A DNA stretch of 64,000 nucleotides from the NCBI RefSeq assembly GCF_052065355.1, contig NZ_JBQHUF010000006.1:62001-126000 (forward strand), given 5' to 3'. Below, piece after piece: positions 24,146 to 33,034 of this stretch; positions within the stretch are counted from its first letter, which is position 1, and the number at the start of each line of letters is the position of its first letter. Under the pieces are notes generated by a model. That model worked only from the letters and a program-made list of their open reading frames with translations. It ran no database searches and had not been told where the DNA came from. Source of the DNA: Flavonifractor sp052065355. GTDB lineage: Bacteria; Bacillota; Clostridia; Oscillospirales; Oscillospiraceae. Position numbers and translations under genes: made by a program.

Positions 24146-24991
24146 GTGAAAGATTTTTTCCGGCGCAACGGACTGCTGATCCTCATCGCGGCCATCCTGC
24201 TGGCCCTGGTGACGGCGGTGGTGTCCGCCCTGCTGGGAGGGGTGGCCGATCCCTTCTCCAATCTGGCCAACATCCTCACCACCCCCATACGGGGCGGCAT
24301 CAACGCGGTGGTGAACTGGACGGAGGAGAAGTACTCCGACGCCTTTGAGCAGGAGCAGCTCAAGCAGGAGAATGAGGAACTGAAAAAGCGGGTCTCCGAG
24401 CTGGAGGAGAAGGAGCGGGAATACGAGGCCGCCCTCCAGGAGAACGAGCGGCTGCGCAACGTGCTGGAGCTGCGGCCCAAGGAGCGCAGCTTTGACCAGC
24501 TGGAATCCGCCATGGTCACCGCCCGTGAGACCTCCAACTGGGCCTCCACCCTCACCCTGAGCAAGGGTTCCGCCCAGGGGGTGGAGGTGGACGACACCGT
24601 GGTGGACGAGTACTGGAATCTGGTAGGCGTGGTGGCCGAGGTGGGAGAGAACTGGTGTACGGTGCGTACTCTCATTGATTCGGACACCGAGATGGGCGGG
24701 CAGATCACCCGCACCGGCGGCGCCGCCATTCTGGAGGGCGATCTGGCCCTCATGGGGGAGGGCAAGCTGAAGCTCACCTTCCTGCCGGAAAACAGCCAGC
24801 TCATGTCCGGGGACCTGGTGACCACCTCCGGCCGGGGCGGCGTCTACCCCTCAGGTATCGCTGCCGGCCATGTGGAGGAGGTACGCACCGATGCCTCCGG
24901 CATCAACCAGTACGCCGTTATCGTGCCTGAGACCGATCTGGACAATCTCAAGCAGGTCTTTATCATCAAGGATTTCACCATTGTGGAGTAA
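24146..24991 (+). CDS. mreC: Rod shape-determining protein MreC
   Basis: MreC is a bitopic scaffold of the elongasome, contacting PBP2 outside the membrane. The 281-residue protein has one N-terminal helix (about residues 10-32), a coiled coil of E/L heptads (about 68-113) and the beta-barrel C-terminal domain ending in D-L-D-N-L-K-Q-V-F-I-I-K-D. The start is a GTG behind AAGGGGA. No mreB lies next to it, although mreB-mreC-mreD is the common order. The missing mreB could be elsewhere. Confidence 0.93.
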   Translation: MKDFFRRNGLLILIAAILLALVTAVVSALLGGVADPFSNLANILTTPIRGGINAVVNWTEEKYSDAFEQEQLKQENEELKKRVSELEEKEREYEAALQENERLRNVLELRPKERSFDQLESAMVTARETSNWASTLTLSKGSAQGVEVDDTVVDEYWNLVGVVAEVGENWCTVRTLIDSDTEMGGQITRTGGAAILEGDLALMGEGKLKLTFLPENSQLMSGDLVTTSGRGGVYPSGIAAGHVEEVRTDASGINQYAVIVPETDLDNLKQVFIIKDFTIVE

Positions 24992-25015
24992 ACCAGGTAA
25001 GGAGGACGCCCTTTC

Positions 25016-25528
25016 GTGACTACCCAGGACTTTTTGATCAAATGGGGTGTGTACGGCCTGGCTCTGCTGCCGGTGTGGTTCTGCGAGTGCTTTCTCCTCA
25101 ACCGCATCCCCTTCCTGCCTGTGACGCCCATGCTTCTCCCTCTGGCCGCCGTGTGTGTGGCGGTGCTGGAGGGAGCGGTGGCCGGGGCCGGCTTTGGCCT
25201 GGCGGTGGGCATTTTGTGCGACGCGGTGTACTTCGGCACCAACGGCGCCATGACCCTGGGCATCTGCGTGGCGGGCATGGTGGCCGGGGCCCTGGCCCAG
25301 TACCTGCTGCGCCAGAATCTGCTGGGCTGCCTGCTGTGCTCCCTGCTGGCTTTGATGGCCATCGACATGGTGCGCATCCTGACCCGGCTGTTCTGGGGGA
25401 ACCGGGAGCTGGGCGCCATGCTCTCCCTGGCGGGACGGGAGATCCTGATCTCCCTGATCTTTGTATTCCCGGTATACGCCCTGTTTTTGTGGGTGTACCG
25501 CCGGGTACCCAAGAAGACGGTTTTGTAA
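25016..25528 (+). CDS. mreD: Rod shape-determining protein MreD
   Basis: A 170-residue protein with about five hydrophobic helices, right after mreC, as expected for MreD of the elongasome. It starts with GTG behind AAGGAGGA. Sequence in this family is weakly conserved, so position carries much of the assignment. Confidence 0.88.
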   Translation: MTTQDFLIKWGVYGLALLPVWFCECFLLNRIPFLPVTPMLLPLAAVCVAVLEGAVAGAGFGLAVGILCDAVYFGTNGAMTLGICVAGMVAGALAQYLLRQNLLGCLLCSLLALMAIDMVRILTRLFWGNRELGAMLSLAGREILISLIFVFPVYALFLWVYRRVPKKTVL

Positions 25529-25546
25529 TAGGAAAGAGAGAAATCC

Positions 25547-27001
25547 ATGGAATCCATCCGCACATTTTGGCAAAAATATGGGCCCTGGCTGCTGCTGGCT
25601 CTGCTGGCGGCCAGCCTGGTGCCCATTCTGCTGTTGGGCCGGTACGACTGGCCTTCTTCCGACGACTACTGCTACGCCTACCTGCCCCATGAGGCCCTGC
25701 TCCAGGGGGGCAGCTTCTGGGGCGAGGTGTGGCACACCATGTGGGGCTACTACAAGAGCTGGCAGGGTACCTTCATGGCCCTGGGGCTGATGTCGGTGAC
25801 CCCCCTCACCTTTTCCGAGTACCTCTACTGGCTCACCCCGGTGGTGATGCTGGCCTCCCTGTGCATCGGTACCTTTAAGCTCACCGATACCCTGGTGCGC
25901 CGGGGCCTGGGCGCCACCTGGCGGCAGACGGTGTTTATCGCCGCTCCCATGCTGATCCTCTCCATTCAGTTTATCTCATCCCCCAAGGACAGCTTTTACT
26001 GGTGGAACGGGGCGGTGTACTATACCTTTACCTACGGCATCATGCTGCTGCTGGTGGAGCGGTTCGCCGCCCTCAAGCTGGCCGGGAACCGGCGGCAGAT
26101 CCTGTGGGCGGTGCTGCCCGGCATCCTGGCCGGGATTACGGTGGGCGGAAGCAACTATGTCTCCGCCCTGCTGGGCACCCTGATCGGCGGGCTGTTCCTG
26201 CTGTGGTTTTTGTGGAAGGAGCGGAGAAAGTTTTTCCCCGGCCTGGTGCTCTTCCTCTCCCTGGCCATCCCCTTTGCCATCAGCTTTTTGGCGCCAGGCA
26301 ACCAGGTGCGGCAGGATACCACCACGGAGCCCCTGGGCGCGGTGGGCGCGGTGATTATGTCCATCCTCCAGGCGGGGAAGGACTGCCTGACCTGGCCCAA
26401 CTGGGTGGATGTGTTTGCCCTGCTGCTGCTCATTCCGGCGGTGTGGGGACTTACCGCCAAGGTGAAGTTCTCCTTCCGCCTGCCCCTGCTCTTTTCCATC
26501 TTTACATTCCTGCTCTTTGCCGCCCAGAACGCCCCCCACTACTACGCTCTGTCCCAGGCAGGCCCCGAGCGGCTGCGGAGCATCGTGTACTACGCCTTTT
26601 ACTGGCTGGTGGTGCTCAACCTGTGGTACTGGCTGGGCTGGCTCCGCCGGGCGGTCCTTCCCCGGGTGAAGGAGCCGGAAAAGCTGCTCCGCCGGTGCTG
26701 GCAGCTGACCCCGGTGGTGCTGGTGCTGCTGGTGGTGGGGCTGGGCCGGTGCTGGGGCTCCATGACCAGCGTCCGGGCCTGTGCCTCCCTGGCCGACGGC
26801 TCTGCCGCCGCCTACTACCAGGAGCAGACCGCCCGGATGGACGACCTGCTGAACCCCAAAGTCACCGATCCGGTGTTTGACCCCATCCAGAACCGGCCGC
26901 CTCTGCTGTATAACTCCGACATTACCACCGACCCGGCAGACTGGCGGAACAACCTGATGCGTATGTTTTACCATAAGAACAGTGTGACCCTGTCCCAGTG
27001 A
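25547..27001 (+). CDS. DUF6056-type polytopic membrane protein (GT-C-like)
   Basis: This 484-residue protein has about 11-12 hydrophobic helices. After the first helix comes an extracytoplasmic loop with S-S-D-D-Y-C-Y-A-Y, resembling the acidic loop-1 motif of GT-C glycosyltransferases, and the family's W-Q-G-T-F-x-A-L segment. The C-terminal extracytoplasmic tail is hydrophilic. It sits between mreD and the PBP2 gene, 18 bases after mreD and 18 before PBP2. I infer that it may add or move a cell-wall polysaccharide or lipid-linked sugar during elongation; no donor or acceptor can be named. Confidence 0.7.
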   Translation: MESIRTFWQKYGPWLLLALLAASLVPILLLGRYDWPSSDDYCYAYLPHEALLQGGSFWGEVWHTMWGYYKSWQGTFMALGLMSVTPLTFSEYLYWLTPVVMLASLCIGTFKLTDTLVRRGLGATWRQTVFIAAPMLILSIQFISSPKDSFYWWNGAVYYTFTYGIMLLLVERFAALKLAGNRRQILWAVLPGILAGITVGGSNYVSALLGTLIGGLFLLWFLWKERRKFFPGLVLFLSLAIPFAISFLAPGNQVRQDTTTEPLGAVGAVIMSILQAGKDCLTWPNWVDVFALLLLIPAVWGLTAKVKFSFRLPLLFSIFTFLLFAAQNAPHYYALSQAGPERLRSIVYYAFYWLVVLNLWYWLGWLRRAVLPRVKEPEKLLRRCWQLTPVVLVLLVVGLGRCWGSMTSVRACASLADGSAAAYYQEQTARMDDLLNPKVTDPVFDPIQNRPPLLYNSDITTDPADWRNNLMRMFYHKNSVTLSQ

Positions 27002-27019
27002 CCCCCAAGGAGGGAACCC

Positions 27020-29200
27020 ATGGAAGGAAAACAGTTTCATTTTCGCACGTTGGCCGTGGCCGGCCTGCTGGCTCTGCTGCTGCTGGTCTTTGCCGGCGCA
27101 CTCTATCAATTGCAGATCATCAAGGTAGACGAGTACCGGGCCGCCTCCACGGTGAAGATCGCCAATACGGAGACGGTGGAAGCCGCCCGAGGCGAGATCG
27201 TGGACCGGTACGGCCGTACCCTGGTGAGCAACCGGGCTACCTATGAGATCACCCTCAATACCTCCATCATGGGCAAGGAGGAAGAACGCAACGCCATTCT
27301 TCTGGAGCTGATCCACATCTGCCAGGACAACGGCATTACCTGGACGGATACCCTGCCCATCTCCAAGGATGCCCCCTTCACCTACACCAGCGGCAGCCCT
27401 CTGGTGTATACCGACAGTGAGGGAAAGCTGCAGTTCAACTACCTGGGCGCCCTGCTGGCCGCCCTGCCTCTGGGCAAGGACAACCTGTCCGACCGCTGGA
27501 GTCAGGAGGACCTGAATGCCGCCTCCTCCCTGGAGGATCTTGGAGAGGGCCTGACGGCGGAGGAGGTCATTACCGGCCTGCGCAAATATTTCCTCATTGA
27601 CGAGTCCCTGTCTGACGCCGACGCCCGGGCGCTCATCGGCGTACTGTACGAGGTGAATCTCCGCAGCAAGGACATCCGCAAGACGGAGTATATCTTCGCC
27701 CAGGATGTGAATATCGACGCCATCACCGCCATCAAGGAGCGCAGCCTCACCGGCGTGACGGTGCGTTCCACCACGGTGCGCCAGTACAACACCACCAGCG
27801 CTGCCCACCTGCTGGGCCGGGTGGCCGCCATCCAGAGCGAGAACTGGGATCAGTACAAGGACAAGGGCTATAATATGAACGACACCGTGGGCATCGGCGG
27901 CGTGGAGGCCGCCTTTGAGGACTACCTGCGGGGCGAGTCGGGCACCCTGGTCCAGGAGCTGTCCACCAGCGGCAAGGTGGTCAGTGAGTACTGGAAGACA
28001 GACACCCAGACAGGGGAGTCCCTGGAGCCCGAGCCCGGCGACAACGTGATGCTCACCCTGGACCTGCGCCTCCAGGAGAAGGTAGAGGAGATTTTGGCCG
28101 AGACCATCGAGACCATCGACTCTGCCGACACCCAGGGCGGCGCGGTGGTGGTGCAGAGCGTCAATGACGGCGGCATCCTGGCCATGGCATCTTATCCCAC
28201 CTTCGACCTGTCCACTGTGTACAGCAGTACGGAAAATTACCAGCAGGTGGCTGACAATCCCCTGAAGCCCTTCAACAACCGGGCCACCAAAGGCACCTAT
28301 CCCCCCGGCTCCACCTTCAAGCCTCTGGTGGCTATCGCGGCCCTGGAGGAGGGAGTGGTCACTCCCACGGAAAAGATCCGGGATACCGGATATTTCCAGC
28401 TGCCTGAGGAGGAGCACTACCCCTACGGCGACTGGCATCCCCAGTGCTGGTACTATCGTCAGTACCGCCAGACCCACGGCCTGGAGAACCTGGCCGACGC
28501 CCTGCGGGACTCCTGCAACATCTACTTCTTCACCATCGGCCACCGGCTGGGCATCGACCGGGTGGTGGAGTATGCCGAAGCCTTCGGCCTGGGCCAGACC
28601 ACCGGCCTGGAGCTGGGAGAGGAGAAGGGCTGGGTAGCCGGGCCGGAGACCAGCGAGGCCCTGGGTATGGAGTGGTACGGCGGCAACCTGCTCAACGCCG
28701 TCATCGGCCAGGACAACAACATGGTTACCCCCATCCAGCTCACCAACTACATCTCCACCCTGGTAAACGGGGGCAAGCACTATTCCACCCACCTGCTCAA
28801 GACCGTCAAATCCAGCGATTACTCCTCCACCGTCTATGAGTACGAGCCTGAACTGCTCAATACCCTGGACCTGGACCCGGAGAATGTGGAGGCGGTAAAG
28901 AAGGGCATGTGGGAGGTGGCCAACGACCCCAAGAGCAGCTCCTCCGTCTACTTCAAGGACCTGCCGGTGGAGGTGGGCGCCAAGACCGGCTCGGCTCAGG
29001 TGGCCTCCAACGTGGAAGCCAACGCCCTGTTTGTCTGCTTTGCCCCTTACGACGACCCCCAGATCGCCATTTGCATGGTGGTAGAGCGGGGCGCCTCGGG
29101 CAGTAAGCTGGCTCAGGCCACCGCGGAGATCGCCAATTACTATTTCAGTGCGGAGCACACCATGGAAACGGTGGGGACCGAGAATACCCTGCTCCGCTGA
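27020..29200 (+). CDS. Penicillin-binding protein 2 (elongation transpeptidase)
   Basis: A class B PBP of 726 residues that crosslinks peptidoglycan for lateral growth together with RodA and MreCD. It has an N-terminal anchor (about residues 10-30), a dimerisation/pedestal region with R-G-E-I-V-D-R-Y-G-R, and the transpeptidase domain with catalytic Ser in G-S-T-F-K-P, the S-x-N in D-S-C-N, and K-T-G in A-K-T-G-S-A. An insertion of ~100 residues around residues 100-220, compared with E. coli PBP2, is common in clostridial homologues. It follows mreCD, supporting an MrdA role rather than septal PBP3. Confidence 0.93.
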   Translation: MEGKQFHFRTLAVAGLLALLLLVFAGALYQLQIIKVDEYRAASTVKIANTETVEAARGEIVDRYGRTLVSNRATYEITLNTSIMGKEEERNAILLELIHICQDNGITWTDTLPISKDAPFTYTSGSPLVYTDSEGKLQFNYLGALLAALPLGKDNLSDRWSQEDLNAASSLEDLGEGLTAEEVITGLRKYFLIDESLSDADARALIGVLYEVNLRSKDIRKTEYIFAQDVNIDAITAIKERSLTGVTVRSTTVRQYNTTSAAHLLGRVAAIQSENWDQYKDKGYNMNDTVGIGGVEAAFEDYLRGESGTLVQELSTSGKVVSEYWKTDTQTGESLEPEPGDNVMLTLDLRLQEKVEEILAETIETIDSADTQGGAVVVQSVNDGGILAMASYPTFDLSTVYSSTENYQQVADNPLKPFNNRATKGTYPPGSTFKPLVAIAALEEGVVTPTEKIRDTGYFQLPEEEHYPYGDWHPQCWYYRQYRQTHGLENLADALRDSCNIYFFTIGHRLGIDRVVEYAEAFGLGQTTGLELGEEKGWVAGPETSEALGMEWYGGNLLNAVIGQDNNMVTPIQLTNYISTLVNGGKHYSTHLLKTVKSSDYSSTVYEYEPELLNTLDLDPENVEAVKKGMWEVANDPKSSSSVYFKDLPVEVGAKTGSAQVASNVEANALFVCFAPYDDPQIAICMVVERGASGSKLAQATAEIANYYFSAEHTMETVGTENTLLR

Positions 29201-29214
29201 AGGGAGTTTTCCAC

Positions 29215-31053
29215 TTGCTGGATGCACAGACCTTTGACAGCCGGGATGTCCGGTATAAGCAGCCCTACGGCGCCGTGCCGTCCGGCACCCGGGTGAATTT
29301 AGCCCTGCGGCCCCTGCGGACCGGGGGATTTTCGGAGGGCATGCTCATTGCCTATTTTGAAAGCAGCAATGAGGAGCGGCTGGAGCTGCCCATGGAGTGG
29401 AAGGGCATGGACGGCGACCGGGATGTGTTCGGCGTGGTGCTGGACACCGGGGACTATGTGGGCCTGGTGTGGTACTCCTTCCGCCTCATGGGCCTGGACG
29501 GCCGCCAGGAGGAGCTGGGTCCCTATCAGCTCACCGTATACGACGGGTCCGACCAGGTGCCCGGCTGGTTTGGACAGGGCATGACCTATCAGATCTTTCC
29601 CGACCGCTTCCGCCGCTCCTCCATTCCCGACCCCGCCGGTATGGTGGGAGGGCGCACCGTTCACCGGGACTGGGGCGATCTGCCCGAATACCGCCCGGAC
29701 GCCAAGGGCGAGGTGCGTAACCGGGACTTCTTCGGCGGCGATTTCCGGGGCGTGCTGGAAAAGCTGCCCTACCTCCAGGACCTGGGGGTAGAGACCATCT
29801 ATTTCTGCCCGGTGTTTGAGGCCCCGGAGAACCACCGCTACGGCACCGGCGACTATGAGAAGATCGACCCCATGCTGGGTACTGAGGAGGACTTCAAGGT
29901 CCTGTGCGAGGCCGCCCACCGGCTGGGGATGAAGGTGATGCTGGACGGCGTGTTCAATCACCAGGGCTTCGTCAGCCGCTACTTCAATGGCGACGGCTTC
30001 TATCCCGAACCGGGCGCCTGCCAGTCCCAGGACAGCCCCTACTATAAGTGGTACAACTTCTCCCACTGGCCGGACAAGTATGACTCCTGGTGGGGGATCT
30101 ACTCTCTGCCCGCTGTCAACGAGTCCGAGCCCAGCTACCGGGAGTATATCTTCGGCGGGGAGAACAGCATCGTCCGCCGCTGGCTGCGGGCGGGGGCGGA
30201 CGCCTGGCGGCTGGATGTGGCCGATGAGCTGCCTGACGACTTCGTCCACGGTATCCACCAGGCCGCCCGGGAGACCGACCCCAACGCCACCATCATCGGT
30301 GAGGTGTGGGAGGACGGCTCCACCAAGATCGCCTACGGCGTCCGCCGCAAGCACATTCTGGGCGGCCACTGCGACGGGCTGATGAACTACCCCTTCCGCA
30401 ATTCCCTGCTGGCCTACCTGATGGGCGGGGACGCCGTCCACTTCCGAGAGGCCATGGAGACCATCCGGGAGAACTATCCGCCCTTCGCCTGGCGCACCGC
30501 CATGAACTTCCTGGGCACCCACGACACCCCCCGCATCCTTACCCTGCTGGGCTACGGCGGGGACGGCCAGGACCATGACAAGGACTGGCGGGCGTCCTAC
30601 CGCATGACCGAGAGCCAGTACCTGCTGGGCCGCACCAAGCTGATGCTGGGCGCCCTGGTGCTCTTTGCCTTCCCCGGCTCCCCCACGGTATATTACGGGG
30701 ACGAGGTGGGTATGGAGGGGTTCGAGGACCCCTTCAACCGCCGCACCTATCCCTGGGGAAACGAGGACCAGACCCTGCTGGACTGGTACACCGCCCTGGG
30801 AAAAGCCCGAAAGGAGCTGCCCGCCCTGCGGCGGGGCGACCTGCGCTGGGGCCAGACCCAGGGCAGGCTGCTCACCTTCTTCCGCCAGGGAGAGGGAAGC
30901 CAGGTGCTGGCCGCCGTCAACGCCGGGAGAAAGGCGGCGGCGGTGGAGGTGCCCTGGCCCGCTGTGGACTGGATGACCGGCAAGATTATTGCCCCCGGAC
31001 GGCGGCTGCTGCCGCCTCTCAGCGGGTGGCTGCTGACCCCCCGGCAGAGCTGA
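29215..31053 (+). CDS. GH13 alpha-amylase/neopullulanase-type glucosidase
   Basis: A 612-residue cytosolic glycoside hydrolase with an N-terminal CBM34-like beta domain, the (beta/alpha)8 barrel and a C-terminal beta domain. The conserved regions are visible: D-G-V-F-N-H (I), G-A-D-A-W-R-L-D-V-A (II, nucleophile Asp), G-E-V-W-E-D (III, acid Glu) and F-L-G-T-H-D-T-P-R (IV, Asp). No signal peptide, so it acts on internal maltodextrin or glycogen-derived oligosaccharides. A TTG at 29215 behind AAGGGAG is the only reasonable start. Its place behind PBP2 (14 bases) probably reflects co-transcription, not a shared pathway. Confidence 0.9.
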   Translation: MLDAQTFDSRDVRYKQPYGAVPSGTRVNLALRPLRTGGFSEGMLIAYFESSNEERLELPMEWKGMDGDRDVFGVVLDTGDYVGLVWYSFRLMGLDGRQEELGPYQLTVYDGSDQVPGWFGQGMTYQIFPDRFRRSSIPDPAGMVGGRTVHRDWGDLPEYRPDAKGEVRNRDFFGGDFRGVLEKLPYLQDLGVETIYFCPVFEAPENHRYGTGDYEKIDPMLGTEEDFKVLCEAAHRLGMKVMLDGVFNHQGFVSRYFNGDGFYPEPGACQSQDSPYYKWYNFSHWPDKYDSWWGIYSLPAVNESEPSYREYIFGGENSIVRRWLRAGADAWRLDVADELPDDFVHGIHQAARETDPNATIIGEVWEDGSTKIAYGVRRKHILGGHCDGLMNYPFRNSLLAYLMGGDAVHFREAMETIRENYPPFAWRTAMNFLGTHDTPRILTLLGYGGDGQDHDKDWRASYRMTESQYLLGRTKLMLGALVLFAFPGSPTVYYGDEVGMEGFEDPFNRRTYPWGNEDQTLLDWYTALGKARKELPALRRGDLRWGQTQGRLLTFFRQGEGSQVLAAVNAGRKAAAVEVPWPAVDWMTGKIIAPGRRLLPPLSGWLLTPRQS

Positions 31054-31065
31054 ACAGAACAAAAA

Positions 31066-31096
31066 AAGGAGACGGCGTAAGCCGTCTCCTTTTTTG
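31066..31096. terminator. Terminator between GH13 and the anti-sigma gene
   Basis: GGAGACGGC/GCCGTCTCC with loop GTAA and long A and T runs on both sides. Confidence 0.92.
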
Positions 31097-31099
31097 CTG

Positions 31100-31963
31100 T
31101 CAGTCCGCAGCGGTGGGCAGGGGGATCTCAAACTCCTGCATGCCCATATAGCCCGGGGCAATCTCGTATTTCTCAAAGACCACCACGGCGTTGCCCGCCT
31201 GGTTGAGGTAGAAGGTCTGATCCTCGTCGATGGACTCGAATCCGCCCTCGCCCGGCTCAAAGTAAATGTTGTCCGGGTCCTGAGACCGCTGGGCAATGCC
31301 CTCCCGTACCGCCTCGTTGGCCAGCTCCATATAGTCGGGGCCCAGCACATCCTTCAGGGTCAGCTTCTTGCCGGCCTGCAGGTCGATGTTGTAGGCGTAA
31401 TACTCGCTGTAGGCGCTGGCCAGAATCTCGGTCTTGGTGATGATGAAGGAGAGATACTGGTCGTTCTGGCACTTGATCTCATAGTCCACGCTGATGATAA
31501 TAGGCATGAACTCGTCCGGGTCGCCGCCGGTGGCCACGAAAGCCGCCTTGGTCTCCCGGGCCCGGTCCTCCGCCTCCTGGAGCACCTGGTCGATGCGGGT
31601 CTGGATCTCCGTGTTGATCCGCTGCTCCAGGTCGGTGTCTCCCTCCATGTCCAGGGCGGGCAGGCGCACGTCAATGAGGTGTTCCCGGTCCTCCACGGTG
31701 TACTCCTCTACGGTGAACACCCGGGCCAGGCTCCCCAGCACCGGCACGTTGGACACCGCCTGAGCAAAGGTGGGGCTGGCGTTGACCAGCAGCACGAAGC
31801 AGGCACAGCTGGCCACGGCGGCAGTCAGACCCCGGTGGACGGCCCGGCGGCGGCTCCGCCGCCGGTTGCCGGCGCGTACCGCGCTGGCGACCGCGAACTC
31901 CAGCTCATCCGGAACAGGGATCTGCTCATAGGCGGAGCGTGCCTCTTTCCAAGGATCATTCAT
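31100..31963 (-). CDS. RsiV-like anti-sigma factor (DUF3298)
   Basis: This 287-residue single-pass membrane protein has a cytoplasmic N terminus that would hold the sigma factor, one helix (about residues 45-62), and an extracytoplasmic part with the DUF4163-DUF3298 arrangement of RsiV (Y-Y-A-Y-N-I-D-L-Q-A-G-K-K-L-T-L-K-D-V-L is characteristic). In B. subtilis RsiV binds lysozyme and is then cleaved to release SigV. The gene overlaps the sigma gene by 8 bases. Whether it senses lysozyme here is inference from the family. Confidence 0.85.
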   Translation of the reverse strand: MNDPWKEARSAYEQIPVPDELEFAVASAVRAGNRRRSRRRAVHRGLTAAVASCACFVLLVNASPTFAQAVSNVPVLGSLARVFTVEEYTVEDREHLIDVRLPALDMEGDTDLEQRINTEIQTRIDQVLQEAEDRARETKAAFVATGGDPDEFMPIIISVDYEIKCQNDQYLSFIITKTEILASAYSEYYAYNIDLQAGKKLTLKDVLGPDYMELANEAVREGIAQRSQDPDNIYFEPGEGGFESIDEDQTFYLNQAGNAVVVFEKYEIAPGYMGMQEFEIPLPTAAD

Positions 31964-32450
31964 AAAGATACTCCTCTCCTGTCAGCTCCCGCAGCTTGCG
32001 CAGGCTCTTGTACAGCCGGGATTTGACGGTGTTCAGGTTGGTTTCGGTGACCTGGGCGATCTCCTCCAGCTTCATGTCCTGGAAGAAACGCAGCCGGATG
32101 ACGGTCTGTTCCCGCTGATCCAGCCGGTCGATGGCGGCGTACAGGTCCAGCCGGGCGGCGTGGTCTTTCTGGGGCGCGGGTGTGTCCGGCGGGGAATCCT
32201 CCAGAGAGACCAACCGCCGGTTCTGCCGGTAATAGTTCATGCTCTCGTTGAGCAAAATGCGGTAGAACCAGGTTTTGAGGAAAGCCGGGTTGCGAAGCGA
32301 GTCCGACTTGGATAGGGCGCGGACGATGCTCTCCTGTACCACATCCAGGGCGGCGTCCCGATTTTTGACATAGCTGTACGCCAGGCGGTAAAAATCCTCC
32401 TGGTGGGCTACGATATAATCGGTAAGCTGCTGATGGGTGGTCTGATCCAA
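31956..32450 (-). CDS. ECF RNA polymerase sigma factor (SigV-like)
   Basis: This 164-residue ECF sigma factor has region 2 (R-L-A-Y-S-Y-V-K-N-R-D-A-A-L-D-V-V-Q-E-S, about residues 22-41) and region 4 (D-Q-R-E-Q-T-V-I-R-L-R-F-F-Q-D through T-V-K-S-R-L-Y-K-S-L, about 109-153). It is coupled to the downstream RsiV-like anti-sigma gene. A matching ECF promoter lies 32 bases upstream, indicating autoregulation. The likely regulon concerns envelope modification against lysozyme. Confidence 0.92.
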   Translation of the reverse strand: MDQTTHQQLTDYIVAHQEDFYRLAYSYVKNRDAALDVVQESIVRALSKSDSLRNPAFLKTWFYRILLNESMNYYRQNRRLVSLEDSPPDTPAPQKDHAARLDLYAAIDRLDQREQTVIRLRFFQDMKLEEIAQVTETNLNTVKSRLYKSLRKLRELTGEEYLYE

Positions 32451-32481
32451 GTGAGGAGCGCTCCTTCCTGGTTCTGATTCT

Positions 32482-32509
32482 TAGACGGCTGAGAGAGGCA
32501 AAAAGTTGA
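32482..32509 (-). promoter_or_regulatory. ECF (SigV-type) autoregulatory promoter
   Basis: On the minus strand TCAACT (32504-32509), 16 bases and CGTCTA (32482-32487) match the -35 AAC and -10 CGTC(T)A pattern of SigV/SigW-type ECF promoters, in front of the sigma gene. Confidence 0.7.
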
Positions 32510-32522
32510 TGGGGAGAAGAAA

Positions 32523-32550
32523 CCGGCGGGACCTTGCAGGGTCCCGCCGG
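32523..32550 (-). terminator. Terminator after the lipoprotein gene
   Basis: CCGGCGGGACC pairs with GGTCCCGCCGG (5-base loop including one unpaired base); on the minus strand TTTCTTCT follows. Confidence 0.75.
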
Positions 32551-32554
32551 AAGA

Positions 32555-33034
32555 TTACTTGCTCAGACCGTCCAGAGCGGACTGGGCCTTGTCGGCATCG
32601 GCGGCCACAACCAGCACCACCGTGTTGCCGGACTGGGTGAGGATGGCGTTGTCCAGCTTGCTCACCTCGTCGGGCTGGTAGCTCTCCAGGGCCGCCTTCT
32701 GGTCGGCCACCCGGGCCTCCAGCCCCTCCATGGCGGCCTTGGCGGAATCGGCGTCAGCCATGGTAAGTACGGCGATCTCCTCCGCTCCGGCGGACAGGGA
32801 GGTGTAGCAGGCGTAATCGGTGATCGTGTCGGCTTCCACCCCGTAGAGGGCGGCCACCGTATCCTTTTCGGTGGTCTCCAGAGTGTCGGTAAAGGCGCCG
32901 CTGTCCAGCAGAGCCTGGGCGGTGGCGGCGGGGTCATAGCCGGCGCTGCCGCTGTCCTTGCTGCCGCAGGCGGTGAGGGTCAGGCAGAGAACCAGTGCGG
33001 CGGGTACCAGTCGGGTCAGAATGTGCTTTATCAT
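32555..33034 (-). CDS. DUF4358-type lipoprotein
   Basis: This 159-residue protein has an N-terminal signal and lipobox L-T-L-T-A-C (Cys about residue 23), then an Asp/Ala-rich globular domain like DUF4358 proteins of gut Firmicutes. Its start overlaps the stop of the upstream SGNH hydrolase gene (ATGA), so the two are translated together at the cell surface. Function unknown; DUF4358 lipoproteins are often encoded beside acyltransferases or hydrolases acting on surface polymers. Confidence 0.8.
   Translation of the reverse strand: MIKHILTRLVPAALVLCLTLTACGSKDSGSAGYDPAATAQALLDSGAFTDTLETTEKDTVAALYGVEADTITDYACYTSLSAGAEEIAVLTMADADSAKAAMEGLEARVADQKAALESYQPDEVSKLDNAILTQSGNTVVLVVAADADKAQSALDGLSK

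Noticed and set aside
25976..29227. A frame of more than 1000 codons on the minus strand
   Set aside because: It lies opposite PBP2 and the DUF6056 gene, is rich in Gly/His/Val/Leu without domains, and arises from GC-rich third positions.
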